From Lineus longissimus (taxonomy: Eukaryota; Nemertea; Pilidiophora; Heteronemertea; Lineidae), in contig NC_088311.1 in assembly GCF_910592395.1 (NCBI RefSeq), forward strand, positions 23,654,646 through 23,718,645: a stretch of DNA of 64,000 nucleotides, given 5' to 3'. This document shows positions 42,251-53,700 of this stretch, piece by piece (position 1 is the stretch's first letter; the number at the start of each line of letters is the position of its first letter). The notes beneath the pieces were generated by a model that was not told the origin of the DNA, did not search any database, and saw only the letters and a program-made list of their open reading frames with translations. The translations under genes were made by a program, and so were the position numbers.

Positions 42251-42609
42251 CTTTCAATAACTTTTAGGGAAAATTGTAAGGAGAAGATAAGATCAACTAA
42301 TTACTTCGTGAACTTATCAGGGCCATCTCAAAAAATACAGGTGCCAAAAATGCTAAACTGGAACAGGATCTTCCAGGACCCAGGCTCCCCTTTGAGTTCA
42401 CCACTCATACTATTAATTCAGCTGTGTGTATTATAAGTCTTGGGTAAAAATAAGTTAAAGAGGAACCATAAGCAGAACCTTTGCAAGCTGTGAGATATTC
42501 ACTGATAGAGAGCTTGGTCCAAGTTAACCAGCACCGACTCTGAGATAGACAGATATTGGTTTTGTAACTTCAACCGGCTCAGTGTCTTTGTAATATACTT
42601 CGTTATTAA

Positions 42610-42615
42610 AATAAA
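42610..42615 (+). terminator. Polyadenylation signal of CLPP
   Basis: AATAAA 360 bases after the CLPP stop codon, followed within 30 bases by a TGTGATATCTTTTGTTG stretch resembling a GU-rich downstream element. Confidence 0.55.
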
Positions 42616-45224
42616 ACTATTTTATGTGATATCTTTTGTTGACATTTGTCTGATGTGATCATCGTGGTTTTGACAGCGCTGTTATCATCCCCCTATTTTT
42701 GACAGTGTCTCTGATAATGATAACTCTAGTTCTGATAGCACTGATACCATCACCCTGCTGGCTGTGACAGCGTCTCTGACAGGATCATCCTGGTTTTGAC
42801 ATGTGTCTCTTCAAAGAACTCGATTGCTTTGTGACTGAAGGCCTCGGTCACAATCTTAAAATAGAATCTTTTATTCATTGACTTTACATGTCTTAAATGG
42901 CCAAGTTCCTCTTCATTCCACAGGCCTTGGGTCTCGTATATATGAGAACATGAAAAGGGCATAACTAGGGCTTATAAGTGAAATAACAAACCTTGTTGAC
43001 CTGGATTAGAATGTCGAGAGCATTACCGTATATTGAATCACCGAGTCTAAATCAGACATACAAGCCTCTACTTCCTGGTATTGGGCCTGTTTGAATGGAA
43101 GCGTTCTAAATTGCTTGAGTTTTTGTGTATCTCAGGTAAAGGCTCACCCTTAAGTTCTCATTGCACACTTCGAAGGCACATAACAGATTTGTTCCCTTTT
43201 TGACATTACACCCTGATTCAAGTTCTCTGAAGTACTATCAATTGGAAGAAGGGCATGCAGGTCATTCAATGGACTATTCTTCCTTTGGGAATAAAATTCA
43301 GTACTGGATAGCCAGGCTACCGAGGGCATGTCAGTTTATGTTCGAGTAAGTTGAATGTTTATACTTCTTGAACCAGGGCTCCGGGCTAGTTTACCCCCAG
43401 TGGATAAAGCACTTCACAGATAAAAAGTTAAATTGACCGTTGCACGAATATTCCTTTTCTTGTGCCAAATTCTACATTGGATACTGTTTTTCAATAGGAT
43501 GCGGCTTATACAAAAACTAAACTGACTCTCAACACCAGAGCTCACCACTTGATAGCTTCTAGCCTCTTTCACCTAGAAATTTATTGATCTCAAGCTACTA
43601 GCAGCGCGTGAACAGGATATATCATCATGAGTTGATGTTGCTGTCATTTTCAATTGAACATGTTTTTGTCCATGGATATACAAATAGGAGACCATTAGAT
43701 GCAAATACAGGTATGTAGCCTTACTTAAGGGTTGACCACAGGCACCATTTTGGCCAGAACTTGGAATCCCAAAGCAGTTAGAACTCCTGCAAATTGAAGT
43801 GAATGCCAATTTCAAGGGTGGGTTCAGGGATCTGTTCTCTGGGAGAGAAAGAGCTCCTACCCTTGACATACATTTTGTTTTGAAAGAGTTCTAATTGCTA
43901 TAGGATTTCAAGTTATTGCCAAAATGTTGGTGCCTATCGTTTACACTTAAGTTTGATAGTTTAAAACCTACTTTGACCAGTCTTTGTTAAAGTTAAAGTC
44001 GGACTGGGAGTCGTAAATGATGTGATACCTCCTTGCCTTAACACAACAGTGGAGTCAACCATTCTTGATACTTCAGTTGCCCAATAATGCTTGGGAACAA
44101 ACCAGAAAGCACTTGGAGGGTTTTAATCATTGATACAAGATGTTATTTCATGATCGGTAATACATTATCAATTATGACATGATATAAACTTCAATTGAAA
44201 ATAATGCAACATGAGGCAGCTCCATCAACAATTGATTTTTGCCCCTCTGAAATGTCGTTGTCGCAGCTTAATCATGGAGGTACTATAAAACACCGTGGTT
44301 TTAATCCATGCAGGAAATCTAGATCTGAATTATAAAACAGATGTTTGGTGAAGGACTCTTTTCAGCTTCATCTAAACAATAAACCTTACTTTTATGTAAT
44401 GAGTAATGATTATCAAGCGTAGACCAATACTTGAATAACTCAGTCGGGAGAAACTGCGACTGTAACTTTCTGATGGCAACACAATATCATCATATCATCC
44501 AGTAAGGGTGCCAGGCTATTGTTTTCCTGTGCAAATGAGATTGTTACTTGCATTAAAAACCGTGGAGGGTGGGGTCACTGATTGAGTTGCTGGCAAGTGC
44601 AATGTGTCCCTGACCAACTGAGTTGCTGGAAAGTTCAACGGGTCCTGACCGTCTTTACAGTAATCGTTTAAAATGTCCCTGGTGTTGAACATTCAAAGAG
44701 AGTTCTAAAGGAAGGTTTTCTCTTTCAGAATGATCTTTTCGATGGTGGCTGAACAACCAACAATGTGTTAATTTCAGCCAACTAAAACAAACAGTTTCCT
44801 AAGAAGGTTTTAACCTTGGAATTGTGGTGTTCCTTATACAGACTCCGACGCACACTGAGAGAGCTTGTGAGCATAAATATCTAAGCAACGGAATATCTAC
44901 CTTGGGAATAGCTTCATGAAAAATGCATGGTCAATCTCAAACATCTCTCATCACTCGGAATACAATAAACAATTCAAACACTATCGACCAATGAGTAATC
45001 ACTCGTGTATATTTTTAGGTATATTTGTAATTTCATAAAAAATTTCTAAAAGTACATAATGTTGTTCTCTGATGAAAATCAATGAAAAGTTCAATGATGC
45101 ACGGAAGGATAGGCATGGCTGTTCATGTGCATGATTATCACCAGTGATTTAATGTTGAAAACTTGTGACAAGAATTTGCGAGGATGATACGCTATATGAC
45201 TACATTGTATATATAAATAAACTT

Positions 45225-45470
45225 ACTAGGATTAGTTTGGCAGTTTATTCTAGGATTATATCTTGACAGGAGAGACTAGTATGATACATGGACTACTTGA
45301 TTACAACTCTTGGTTATAACTAGCGAGGATAGGCTTGGCAGTCCACCACATGATTATAACTCTCGATTATAACTCGCAAGGATATGTTTGGCAGTTCACT
45401 TATTATAACTTCATTGATAGGCTCCCTGCCCTGAATATAACTTGAGAGGCAGTTACACGCTTATAATTGT
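45225..45470. repeat. Degenerate tandem repeat, ~60-75-base period
   Basis: Recurring words GGATTAGTTTGGCAGTTTATT, GGATAGGCTTGGCAGTCCAC, GGATATGTTTGGCAGTTCAC and GATTATAACTC in fixed order, ending about 100 bases before the intronless ORF. Copies are strongly diverged. Confidence 0.5.
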
Positions 45471-45572
45471 CGTGCTTCATTGTCTTTCCAATTCAATCAC
45501 TGGGCTTAAGGAAGAGCTCTGGAGGAAGAAAGTGATATAATGACACACGTTTAAGTTCAATGATATAACACA

Positions 45573-47126
45573 ATGCTCGGCAGGTACGGAAAGCCAAATG
45601 CCGAACCGTCTCATCCGAAGAAAGAGCGGAGGAGTTTGAAGTACAATGAGTCTCCAGTTATTGGGATAGGATACGCGCGGCACTCAGATAGTGTCACATT
45701 GTCGGACGAAGACCAGTCGTCTGGCGGACTGGTATCAAGACCTCAGTTTTCGTATGGGCCGCACAGTGGTGAGAGTAATTCAAATTTGGGTTTTTCCAAA
45801 ACAACGGCGCCAAACAAGGACGTCTCCGCTGAATATTCTTTTACGCCTTCGTCATCTGATTTCGAATCATCGACATCAAGTTCAACATTTTCGCGGAGAT
45901 ACAGTTCAGGACAAACAACTTCTAGTCATAGCCTAGCAAATCAAACGGACATGTTTCCAGACAATGGTAACCCACTGGTAGCTGCGTTTATCCACAGTGA
46001 GAATACCGAGTCAAGCATGATGTCATATGGGGCGAATGTGACATCACATCCCAGGTCTGACGTCACACTCAAGCAGTCGAATTCACTGTATTCGATCGAA
46101 GGTGACTTTTCTGATTCTCCCAATGGGATATCATCTGCATTATCAGAACCAGCGTTATGTCGCAGTTCTCCAGATGGAACCCCCACAAAACATGACCCAG
46201 CACTTTACTGCTCAGATGGGCTTTTATATGTGAGAAGGACGATTTCCCTTATTGGAAATGAAAGGCAGACGTTCATGCATCAGAATGACGCTGATGAGAA
46301 TGAAGATTTTTCAAAATATATTGAAGATGATGACTATTATGTTCCAAGATTGGCTGCGAGTTCAAGTGCAGTGAAGCGGAGGGTTAATAGGAAGAAAGCA
46401 AACAGTCAATACAGTCGGTCTTATGAGCGCCAAGCTGATGGTACAGCAGTCCTGATTGCGACTCGGAGCATGAAAGACAGGTTCTTTGGCTTCTTCAACA
46501 AGAATAAGAAACAGACGCAGGCAGCTTCGGAGAAGCCTGTGAAATTAGGTTCACTTGCAGAAAGGACGCACTTTGAGAGACCGTCAAGGCGAAACCCGTC
46601 TGGGCCTACTATCCACAGCTTCACGTTTTCTGACACGAAAATCGGTGGAGCTGAGTTGGCTAAGAGACGTGGAAAGCCTTCAGCTGTAACAATGGGCATT
46701 TCACCTCCCCAGGTTCCTGTGTATCAGACAAAACAACAGACAAGTAACATAAGTAGCGAAGTCATATTCAAAGCAAAGGAAAAGGGTGTGGCTAGGATAC
46801 ATGTTGACAACAGCAAGCGCGTTGGGAAGCATTTTGAACCAGCTGTCTCTGAAAATTTAGAGGATGTTGGGAAGCTTTTTGATTCAGATGAATCTGAAAA
46901 TTCCGGGAATGTATCCAAAACTAGTTCAGACGCGCCACTTTTGCCATTTCGAAATCGCGATGGGTCCTTTCTGACTCTTGGATCTGATGGCAATGTATCT
47001 TCGTCAGTTACAAGTAATGGGTTAATGAGTTCGCCAAATGTGTTCTTAGTTGATGGGCAGTCAGGAGAGGGGAGTGTGAAGGCCGGGAAAAGGGATTGGA
47101 AATCTCAAACATTTGACCTGTGGTGA
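45573..47126 (+). CDS. Uncharacterised intronless protein, 517 residues, largely disordered
   Basis: I do not recognise this protein. One uninterrupted frame begins at an ATG preceded by an in-frame TGA (45,561-45,563). Composition is Ser, Asn, Asp and Lys rich. Features seen: a Ser/Thr-rich N-terminal third with SSTSSSTFSRRYSS (~residues 100-113); an acidic stretch then an NLS-like KRRVNRKK (~268-275); an aromatic/basic SMKDRFFGFFNKNKKQ (~298-313), the only segment that looks foldable or membrane-active; and a C-terminal tail ending KSQTFDLW, possibly a short linear motif. No membrane segment or signal peptide. AATAAA near 47,608 could serve its 3' end. Its length argues strongly for coding. 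It could also be the last exon of a longer gene. Confidence 0.65.
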   Translation: MLGRYGKPNAEPSHPKKERRSLKYNESPVIGIGYARHSDSVTLSDEDQSSGGLVSRPQFSYGPHSGESNSNLGFSKTTAPNKDVSAEYSFTPSSSDFESSTSSSTFSRRYSSGQTTSSHSLANQTDMFPDNGNPLVAAFIHSENTESSMMSYGANVTSHPRSDVTLKQSNSLYSIEGDFSDSPNGISSALSEPALCRSSPDGTPTKHDPALYCSDGLLYVRRTISLIGNERQTFMHQNDADENEDFSKYIEDDDYYVPRLAASSSAVKRRVNRKKANSQYSRSYERQADGTAVLIATRSMKDRFFGFFNKNKKQTQAASEKPVKLGSLAERTHFERPSRRNPSGPTIHSFTFSDTKIGGAELAKRRGKPSAVTMGISPPQVPVYQTKQQTSNISSEVIFKAKEKGVARIHVDNSKRVGKHFEPAVSENLEDVGKLFDSDESENSGNVSKTSSDAPLLPFRNRDGSFLTLGSDGNVSSSVTSNGLMSSPNVFLVDGQSGEGSVKAGKRDWKSQTFDLW

Positions 47127-49086
47127 CTATGGCCGGCTGTTGACCTTGGTGGTGTAGACGAGACAACTCTATGACAAGAAGGTGGGGATTCACATGATTA
47201 TCAGTGACATCATTAGTTAATGAAGTACTATAGGGATTTCCATCCATGTGGCCAGGCTGATGTATGTGGAAGAAATGGGTGGTTAACAATGTAGTGAAAA
47301 GAGTAGAACGTAATCCGACAAGTGGTACTTATGATATTTTTGATATCGGTGTTAAACTTACAGGAAAAGCTGAAGTGGTCTATTGGTTTTTAAAGCAGTT
47401 AAAAGTGCATTTTTTGTATAATGTACATGTATATACTGGCAGTCAGGAGGGTGTGAGCTAGATCTAGACACCATGTCTATCTTGTGATTCAGTTTTATGG
47501 CAAATAAGATTTTCAATCCAAATACTCATCAGGCAATGCTGTCACTCTGGGGGGTCGGTCAAAGTAACTTAATAACATAATATTGAGATAGGGTATATTT
47601 ATTTGTAATAAAAAGTAACAATTCGGTACAAAAATATCGTGTTGTACAATGTATATGTTAGCTGATATTTACTTTGTGTTATTTGTTCAAATTTTACTGA
47701 TTGTGTTAATCAGGTCAGCAATGTCATCCATTGAAAATTTGTCAGTGTGTGAGAAGGTTTTGAAGCCATTCATTTCACTGCGACCCGAGTGTTAGCCAAC
47801 ATGGAGGGACAATTTATTGTGATTGGAAAGTGCCTCCTGTTTGGTTAATACGCTATCAAACATCATGGCAACATTACAGATTGAAGAGGATGGCTGGCAA
47901 ATATTAATAGTACAGGTAAAGCGACAACCAGACTAAAGAGAAAACATTCCCTATGAAAGGTACAGCCCTGCCTTAAAGGCATTACTGGTGAAAGCGTCAA
48001 TCAAGGCCACTCTATACGACGTAGGTGTTCTTTGCACATCCCTCTTTTGTTTAATTAGAGACTTTTATTCAGTCAGCTAACCTCGCCTCTGTCCTTGGGC
48101 TATTTTTGATATTTCTATTGATTTTACTGAGCAAACCCAATTATTGCCATTCAGTTGTTAAAACAAACGTAAATGGGGCTCATGTTGTGATAAAAGTTCT
48201 TCGAGTCATGCTACACCGAATGGAATTGATTTCTTAACATTGACTAAGTCATTATGTAGGCAGACATTATTTATAAGTCTCCAATTTTGGTTTCGACCGG
48301 GAATAGTCTTTGAGCAAATCACTGTGACATGTGACTATACCTACAAGCGACGTTAATTGCACATCTCTGCGATAAAAATTGTTTCTTCGCTGCAGTGTGC
48401 TTTAACGACAGATGTGATATACACTTTCAGTGGCTTTTAGTAGGAACTCCGGTTCAACAAAACTTTCAATTCATGAACTTCATGGTTAACCCTTTAGAGC
48501 ATTAGAAAGACTATTCATAGGGACTGCCAGTGTATACAATGTCAGGTAAATGTTGTGTACATAGCAGAATGTATGACAGAAGGTATTATGACACACGGAA
48601 GTCCATGACGGAAGACAAACACGGCCATTTTCCATGCGCTATTCATGAGTGTTTACTTTGCCAAGTTTGATGGGAATTGGCGTGGGACTCTGGCTGATTC
48701 TGTGTTGAATGAAACCACACAAAAAAGTATCTGACATACAGACATCACCATGTACTTGAAGTCAAAAGCATGGCACATGTGATATTATAGTTCAATCACC
48801 AATCAGTTGTCGTGGTAACCAACATTTTTGCCTGCTGAGAGTGTTCTGTTTCAGCTGGTTGGCAGATTGACTGCCAGATATTGTAAGCCACCTAAACTTT
48901 TCTGCGCCTTTTTTGCAATTCGCAAAGATTTCAAGAAAATTTAAAATTTTTAAATTTTTATTTGGGTGATTTATGACATCTTGACCAGCAATGTTTTGAG
49001 ATCGCTAGTGGTGACGCAAACGCATGGGAGTCAGGATTGATTTATGATAAAATGCCGGTAAAATCTTGGCGGTTTAAAATACTAAT

Positions 49087-49664
49087 CAGGGTTGGCGCGC
49101 CCGTTCGCATTTTCGCCACTTGCGAATGCTGCACATGAGTGGCGAATGTAAAACAATGTCTGGCTAAAAATTTTGCGAATTCAATTTGAATTGCCATGAT
49201 TTGGCGAGAGAGTAATAGTGTTGTAAGAAAATTGGTCGAAGTCTATCAAAAAGATCCACTTCCACACCAAATGCACCAAGGAACGATCTTTAGTCAGTCA
49301 AACTTTATCATATTTGCAGGCGGCCGCGCTATCACACGTGGTTACTATCGTCTGCATTGTAATTCTACCCGTTGCCGCTAGTGACTTTGGTGGCGCTGCT
49401 GGTCGCCTTACGCATACATTATCGGCTAGTTTCCCGCTCGCTTCGTTGCCATGGAGTCTCCGGTCACGGGTTCCTCGAATCGTTCGTTGATTGGCTAGTC
49501 TCAGTACTGGCGGGCTGCCATTCTCGCACGTGTTACTGGGGGCTGGGTCGGCCCCAAGACGGACAATCGATCGGCAATGGCTAGAGCTGACTCAAAATGG
49601 CTAAAAGTGACAGCCGCTTGGCTAAAAACTGGCTAGGAGGAAAAAATTCACAGAGCCAACCCTG
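49087..49664. mobile_element. Non-autonomous DNA transposon with hAT-like ends (578 bp)
   Basis: The element begins CAGGGTTGGC and ends GCCAACCCTG, perhaps one base apart from ideal pairing at the inner side (left continues GCGCCC, right is preceded by AGA). A 5-base CTAAT flanks it directly on both sides (49,082-49,086 and 49,665-49,669). CAGGGTTGG-type ends are typical of animal hAT elements, but those usually make 8-base duplications, so the superfamily is not certain. The interior is GC-rich and has no transposase. Confidence 0.7.
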
Positions 49665-49916
49665 CTAATGGAATGGTCACGTTCAGTGAAGCACACACCG
49701 CTGACAATTACAAAATGTTTTCGGTCAAAACACCAAGTCTGCAGCTTCTTTCAAAGATTCAACCAGTTTTTTTCTCCTGGATCATTTGTCAGTAGGCCTA
49801 CTGCACATCGGTTCGGTATGTCCATTAACAAGCCATGGTCTGTGTGTCCTCCGAACTTGTTTTCAGTAGTGCAAGGACTGACAACATACGGACTTCAAAT
49901 TTTTTTCAATTTTTCC

Positions 49917-49922
49917 TTTATT
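49917..49922 (-). terminator. Candidate polyadenylation signal of MCPH1
   Basis: TTTATT on the plus strand (AATAAA on the minus strand), about 850 bases past the MCPH1 stop codon. A nearer, equally simple signal cannot be excluded. Confidence 0.35.
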
Positions 49923-50764
49923 AAGGTAGAAAATTCATCACTTATCAATAATAGTTAAAGTAATACTTAAATAATGTACACAATAATTGTTTGCATCAAC
50001 ATATATAAAAAAGGGGAAAAAGATTTTTTGGGACACAGGTATATTCAACATGCTTTAAATTTTGCAAACAAATTGTTACCAAAATTCACCAACTCAACTG
50101 TTCCAAAATAAGGTTAACAGTTACGACACTACCAAATATACTTCGTCGACATGCTTTAGTCTTTGAGGGGCACTTGTACAAAAGGCTTGTAGCTTGTTGA
50201 GCATGCAAACACTGAAAGTTCATCAAAGGTTCGAGCTCAGTAAATAATGAATGTTACTTTATAATTACTATTTATACAGGCATGCATGCTTTGTAAAGAA
50301 GAATTAAATGTATACTGGGTATCTAATTTCTCATAAAATAAAAGAGTCTTCAATGAATATTTCGCGAAATTTCATCAGTGACAAAACTTATAATAAGATG
50401 ATAGAACACCAAAACAGCTTCTGACACAAGTCATTCCATTGTAGAATTATCTTGTACATATACAGCAAAGTGGTGCTAAGCAGCCCTGCCATCTGTTGGG
50501 CTGTGGTCAAAACCAGAATACTAATACACAACAAGCTCCATAGAGTTGTACATTTGACATTAGAAATCTGAATAACATAAGTTACATCTCTTGGTCACTC
50601 CAGGGGCTACCCTCTTACGTAAACCCTGTTTGAAATATGTCTTACATGTAGGTATCACTAAAAGGTTGGCACACAACAAATTGATCTTAGTGAGTTCTAA
50701 TGTTTGCATTTGGCTCCCACTTGCCAAAATAATTGGGTTCACAGTATTGTATTGCGCAGTGATC

Positions 50765-53700
50765 CTACCACTCTTTACTGTTGTTGGCGCCATTCAGAGA
50801 GACATCGGATACATTGAGGAAATACTCATCCAATGGCTGGCACTTTAAACTGGTGATGGAATCTGAAGTGAGAGAGAGAGACAATGTCAGATGTAGAAAT
50901 CATGACGAATTCTGCAAGCAATCCTGTAGAGAACCCAAGTGGAAGTCAGTAGTACGAGTCTAAAGTCAGAAGGTAAGTGATTGAAAGGTCATCTGATGCT
51001 AATGATACGAGTTGATTCTAAATGTGGCACGTGCAAGGCCAGGAGTCCTGTATCTTGAAAGAGAAGTCCAATCGCTCAAAAGACGGATCCTATCAAAATT
51101 TTTGTTTCGATATCAAACCTTTTCTCAATATCGAAACCTTACCTAAGATCCATTTCTCGGAGACACTTGGGACGTTCTTCCTTGACTTTCCCACAACGAC
51201 TTCAGCTGATCTTATACTCGTAGTGACCTGAAAGTAAGTCAGTCAATCAGCTCCTATGACCCCAGTGAATGCACTTAATTCAATTTCCAGTCGAACTTGT
51301 CAATCCTTGGGACTGAAAATGCTGTCCCAAATACAGTGTCCTTATGACTGATGTCAGATACATGTTGAATGTGTACAATGAATTCTGAACCAAAATCAGT
51401 GATACCAATTACATGTATTTTACCATATACTGCGGAAGGGAGGGTAACGACATTGATATTCAGCCCCTGAAAAGCATCTGGCTTTTTGCCTTACAAAAAT
51501 TTACCTTGCCTCCACATGACTTGAGAAGATCTATTAGGGCAGCCGCCGGTGGTGCACACCCGTCACCAACATACACCGTTCCCACTTCTTTGAAGAAATC
51601 CAAATGATACTTTGGCCCTTCTACAAACTTTTGGAGCCGGGTGATTTGACATGCAGGGAAGAATTCAGTCAGTTGATACGGCTCCTCTTCTATCCAGCCA
51701 TCAAAGTCTAAAGATTTGTAGGCCTGTAAACGAATAAACAGTAAAAATAAAGATTATTGCCTCTTAACGGGTTGGACTTTGCTGATTGACTTGCCCAGCT
51801 CCAGTAGTGCAGTAGAGTGAGAGCTGTTGTAAAGCACTTTGAGACAGACCCTGGTCAGGATTGATCAAGTCATTGAAAGGAGGAGATATTTTGATGACGC
51901 TTACCCACTCTGGACTGAGTATCCAGCAGCCACTGGTAATAGCGTGCAGAATGTTCAGAGTACGTCGATTTTTCCCACATATCACGTGGGTGGTTGTGCG
52001 ATCCACCTTCTCTGTAAGTCTGAAGCCGCCAAGGTTCTCAATTATCGACTGGATTACGTCTTGCTCACTGAAAAACACACACGAAACATGAGGACAGAAC
52101 GTATGAAACAGTCAAGATAATTCAAATCAGAATACATGTAGCAAAATGCCAATGACTACATTGTCTTTCCTGAAAGGTTGCCAATGAATGATCATAGGGG
52201 TCATAGAGTTCTCGCATTCTAACAAACTGTGTCCACGATTTGATGTGCGGTGGCAGATTCAACGAAGGTTCAATGAGAAGTGACGTAACTCGCCGCTGCC
52301 AAGACATATTGCATAAGCACACAACTAACCACGATTCCTTAAGATACCACCACTCGCAATGGCAAGACAACAAGGCATAACAGCTACGTGTATGAAATCT
52401 ACTGAGCTTGTGCCTGAACATGATGAAAGTGCCAACTTAGGTTTTACTTCTATTCTCTAGTCAAACTTACCCAAAGTGCAAGCTGGTAGTGACGATTGAT
52501 GGTAGATGCCTAGTGGTTGCCGAAACCTTCCTCGACTGCAGCACGTCGCTGTAGAGGGATGCAGGAAGTGGACTCTTCGGCAGGCTAGAACAACTCTTGG
52601 CTCTCTTAACAATCTTTCTCCCGGTCAGTTTGGCATCAGACGTACCAGCAGGCATTTTTCTGTTCTTCTGTGTAATGGCCGGCAATGACCTGTTTTGTCT
52701 ATTAGTATTGTCTGCAGCTTGTTTGCTGCCTTTCTGAACATTCCAAGTGTCCAACCTGTTCTCAACACCACTCTCAATCGGTTTCGATCTACCAGTATTC
52801 GCATTTGTTCCGGTCCTTTTCTTACCCAACGAAACATTTTTGCCAACCGCCTTCCCCACATCTTTTCCTTTCCCAGGCTGCTCAGCAACAGACGTAATCG
52901 ACTCCCAATGTTCTGGATCCGAAGAGTCATCTCCATATGCTGTAGATATACTACCAGACGGCACCTTCCTTGCATTCCTTATACCACCCTTAAAGGCCCG
53001 ATGAACAGTAGGCGACATGTTAAACTCCTCAATACTCATTCGACTGTTAGAACCCTTTCTCCCACTAGAATTTCCCTCTCCACCCGACGAACTATCTGAT
53101 GTTTTCCACCCCAATCTGCTTCTGCTGCCACTAACTTTAGTTTTTGTTGCACTAAGAACACTCAAGCGTTTGTTTCTAGGTTTCTCCACATTGCTTGGTG
53201 TTTCAGCAGCCTGTACAGGGGCTACAGATTCCTTTGGAGTCAACCTCACCGATTTTCTCCGACCTCTTCCAGATGGCATAGTACTCCCCTCCTCTGTCCC
53301 AGCAGAGCTTAATTCGGTATTAATGTCTTTAGTCATCATCGTAGACGTTCTCCTCCCACGCATGGTCTTTTCCATGTCAACCCCCGTAGCCTTATCATCT
53401 TTTGGACCGCCAGCCCCAACAGTTGATTTCCGTCTAGTTTTCTTGTTCTTGACACCGCTTTCTGTAAGCTCACAGATGTTAGAATTATCAGGGATTGCCA
53501 CATTTTCCCCAGCCCTGATTGTTGGTTTTCGCCTACCCTTCTTCATTGGTTCACCAAGTTCCCCCAGGTCACCAATTCGAGAGCTGTCGATCATTTCAAC
53601 ATTTCCCCAACCCCCAATTGTGGATTTTCGCCTGCTCTTTTTGATTTGCACACCAAGTTTTACTTGCTCATCGATTTCAGAAACAGAATCAACAGTCACA

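Larger units (their letters stand above)
42251..45572. other. CLPP 3' UTR and intergenic DNA
   Basis: AATAAA at 42,610-42,615 ends CLPP. 42,655-42,800 contains degenerate short repeats around TTTTGACAGYG...CTGATA. 45,225-45,470 consists of diverged copies of GATTATAACTC...AGGATARGYTTGGCAGT. No gene is supported between them. Confidence 0.55.
47127..50764. other. Intergenic DNA between two convergent genes, with a hAT-like element
   Basis: Candidate poly(A) signals: AATAAA near 47,608 (plus strand, intronless ORF) and at 49,917-49,922 on the minus strand (MCPH1). 48,890-48,970 is an AT-rich block resembling 33,430-33,660. A 578-bp terminal-inverted-repeat element occupies 49,087-49,664. No other gene is supported. 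Confidence 0.5.
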
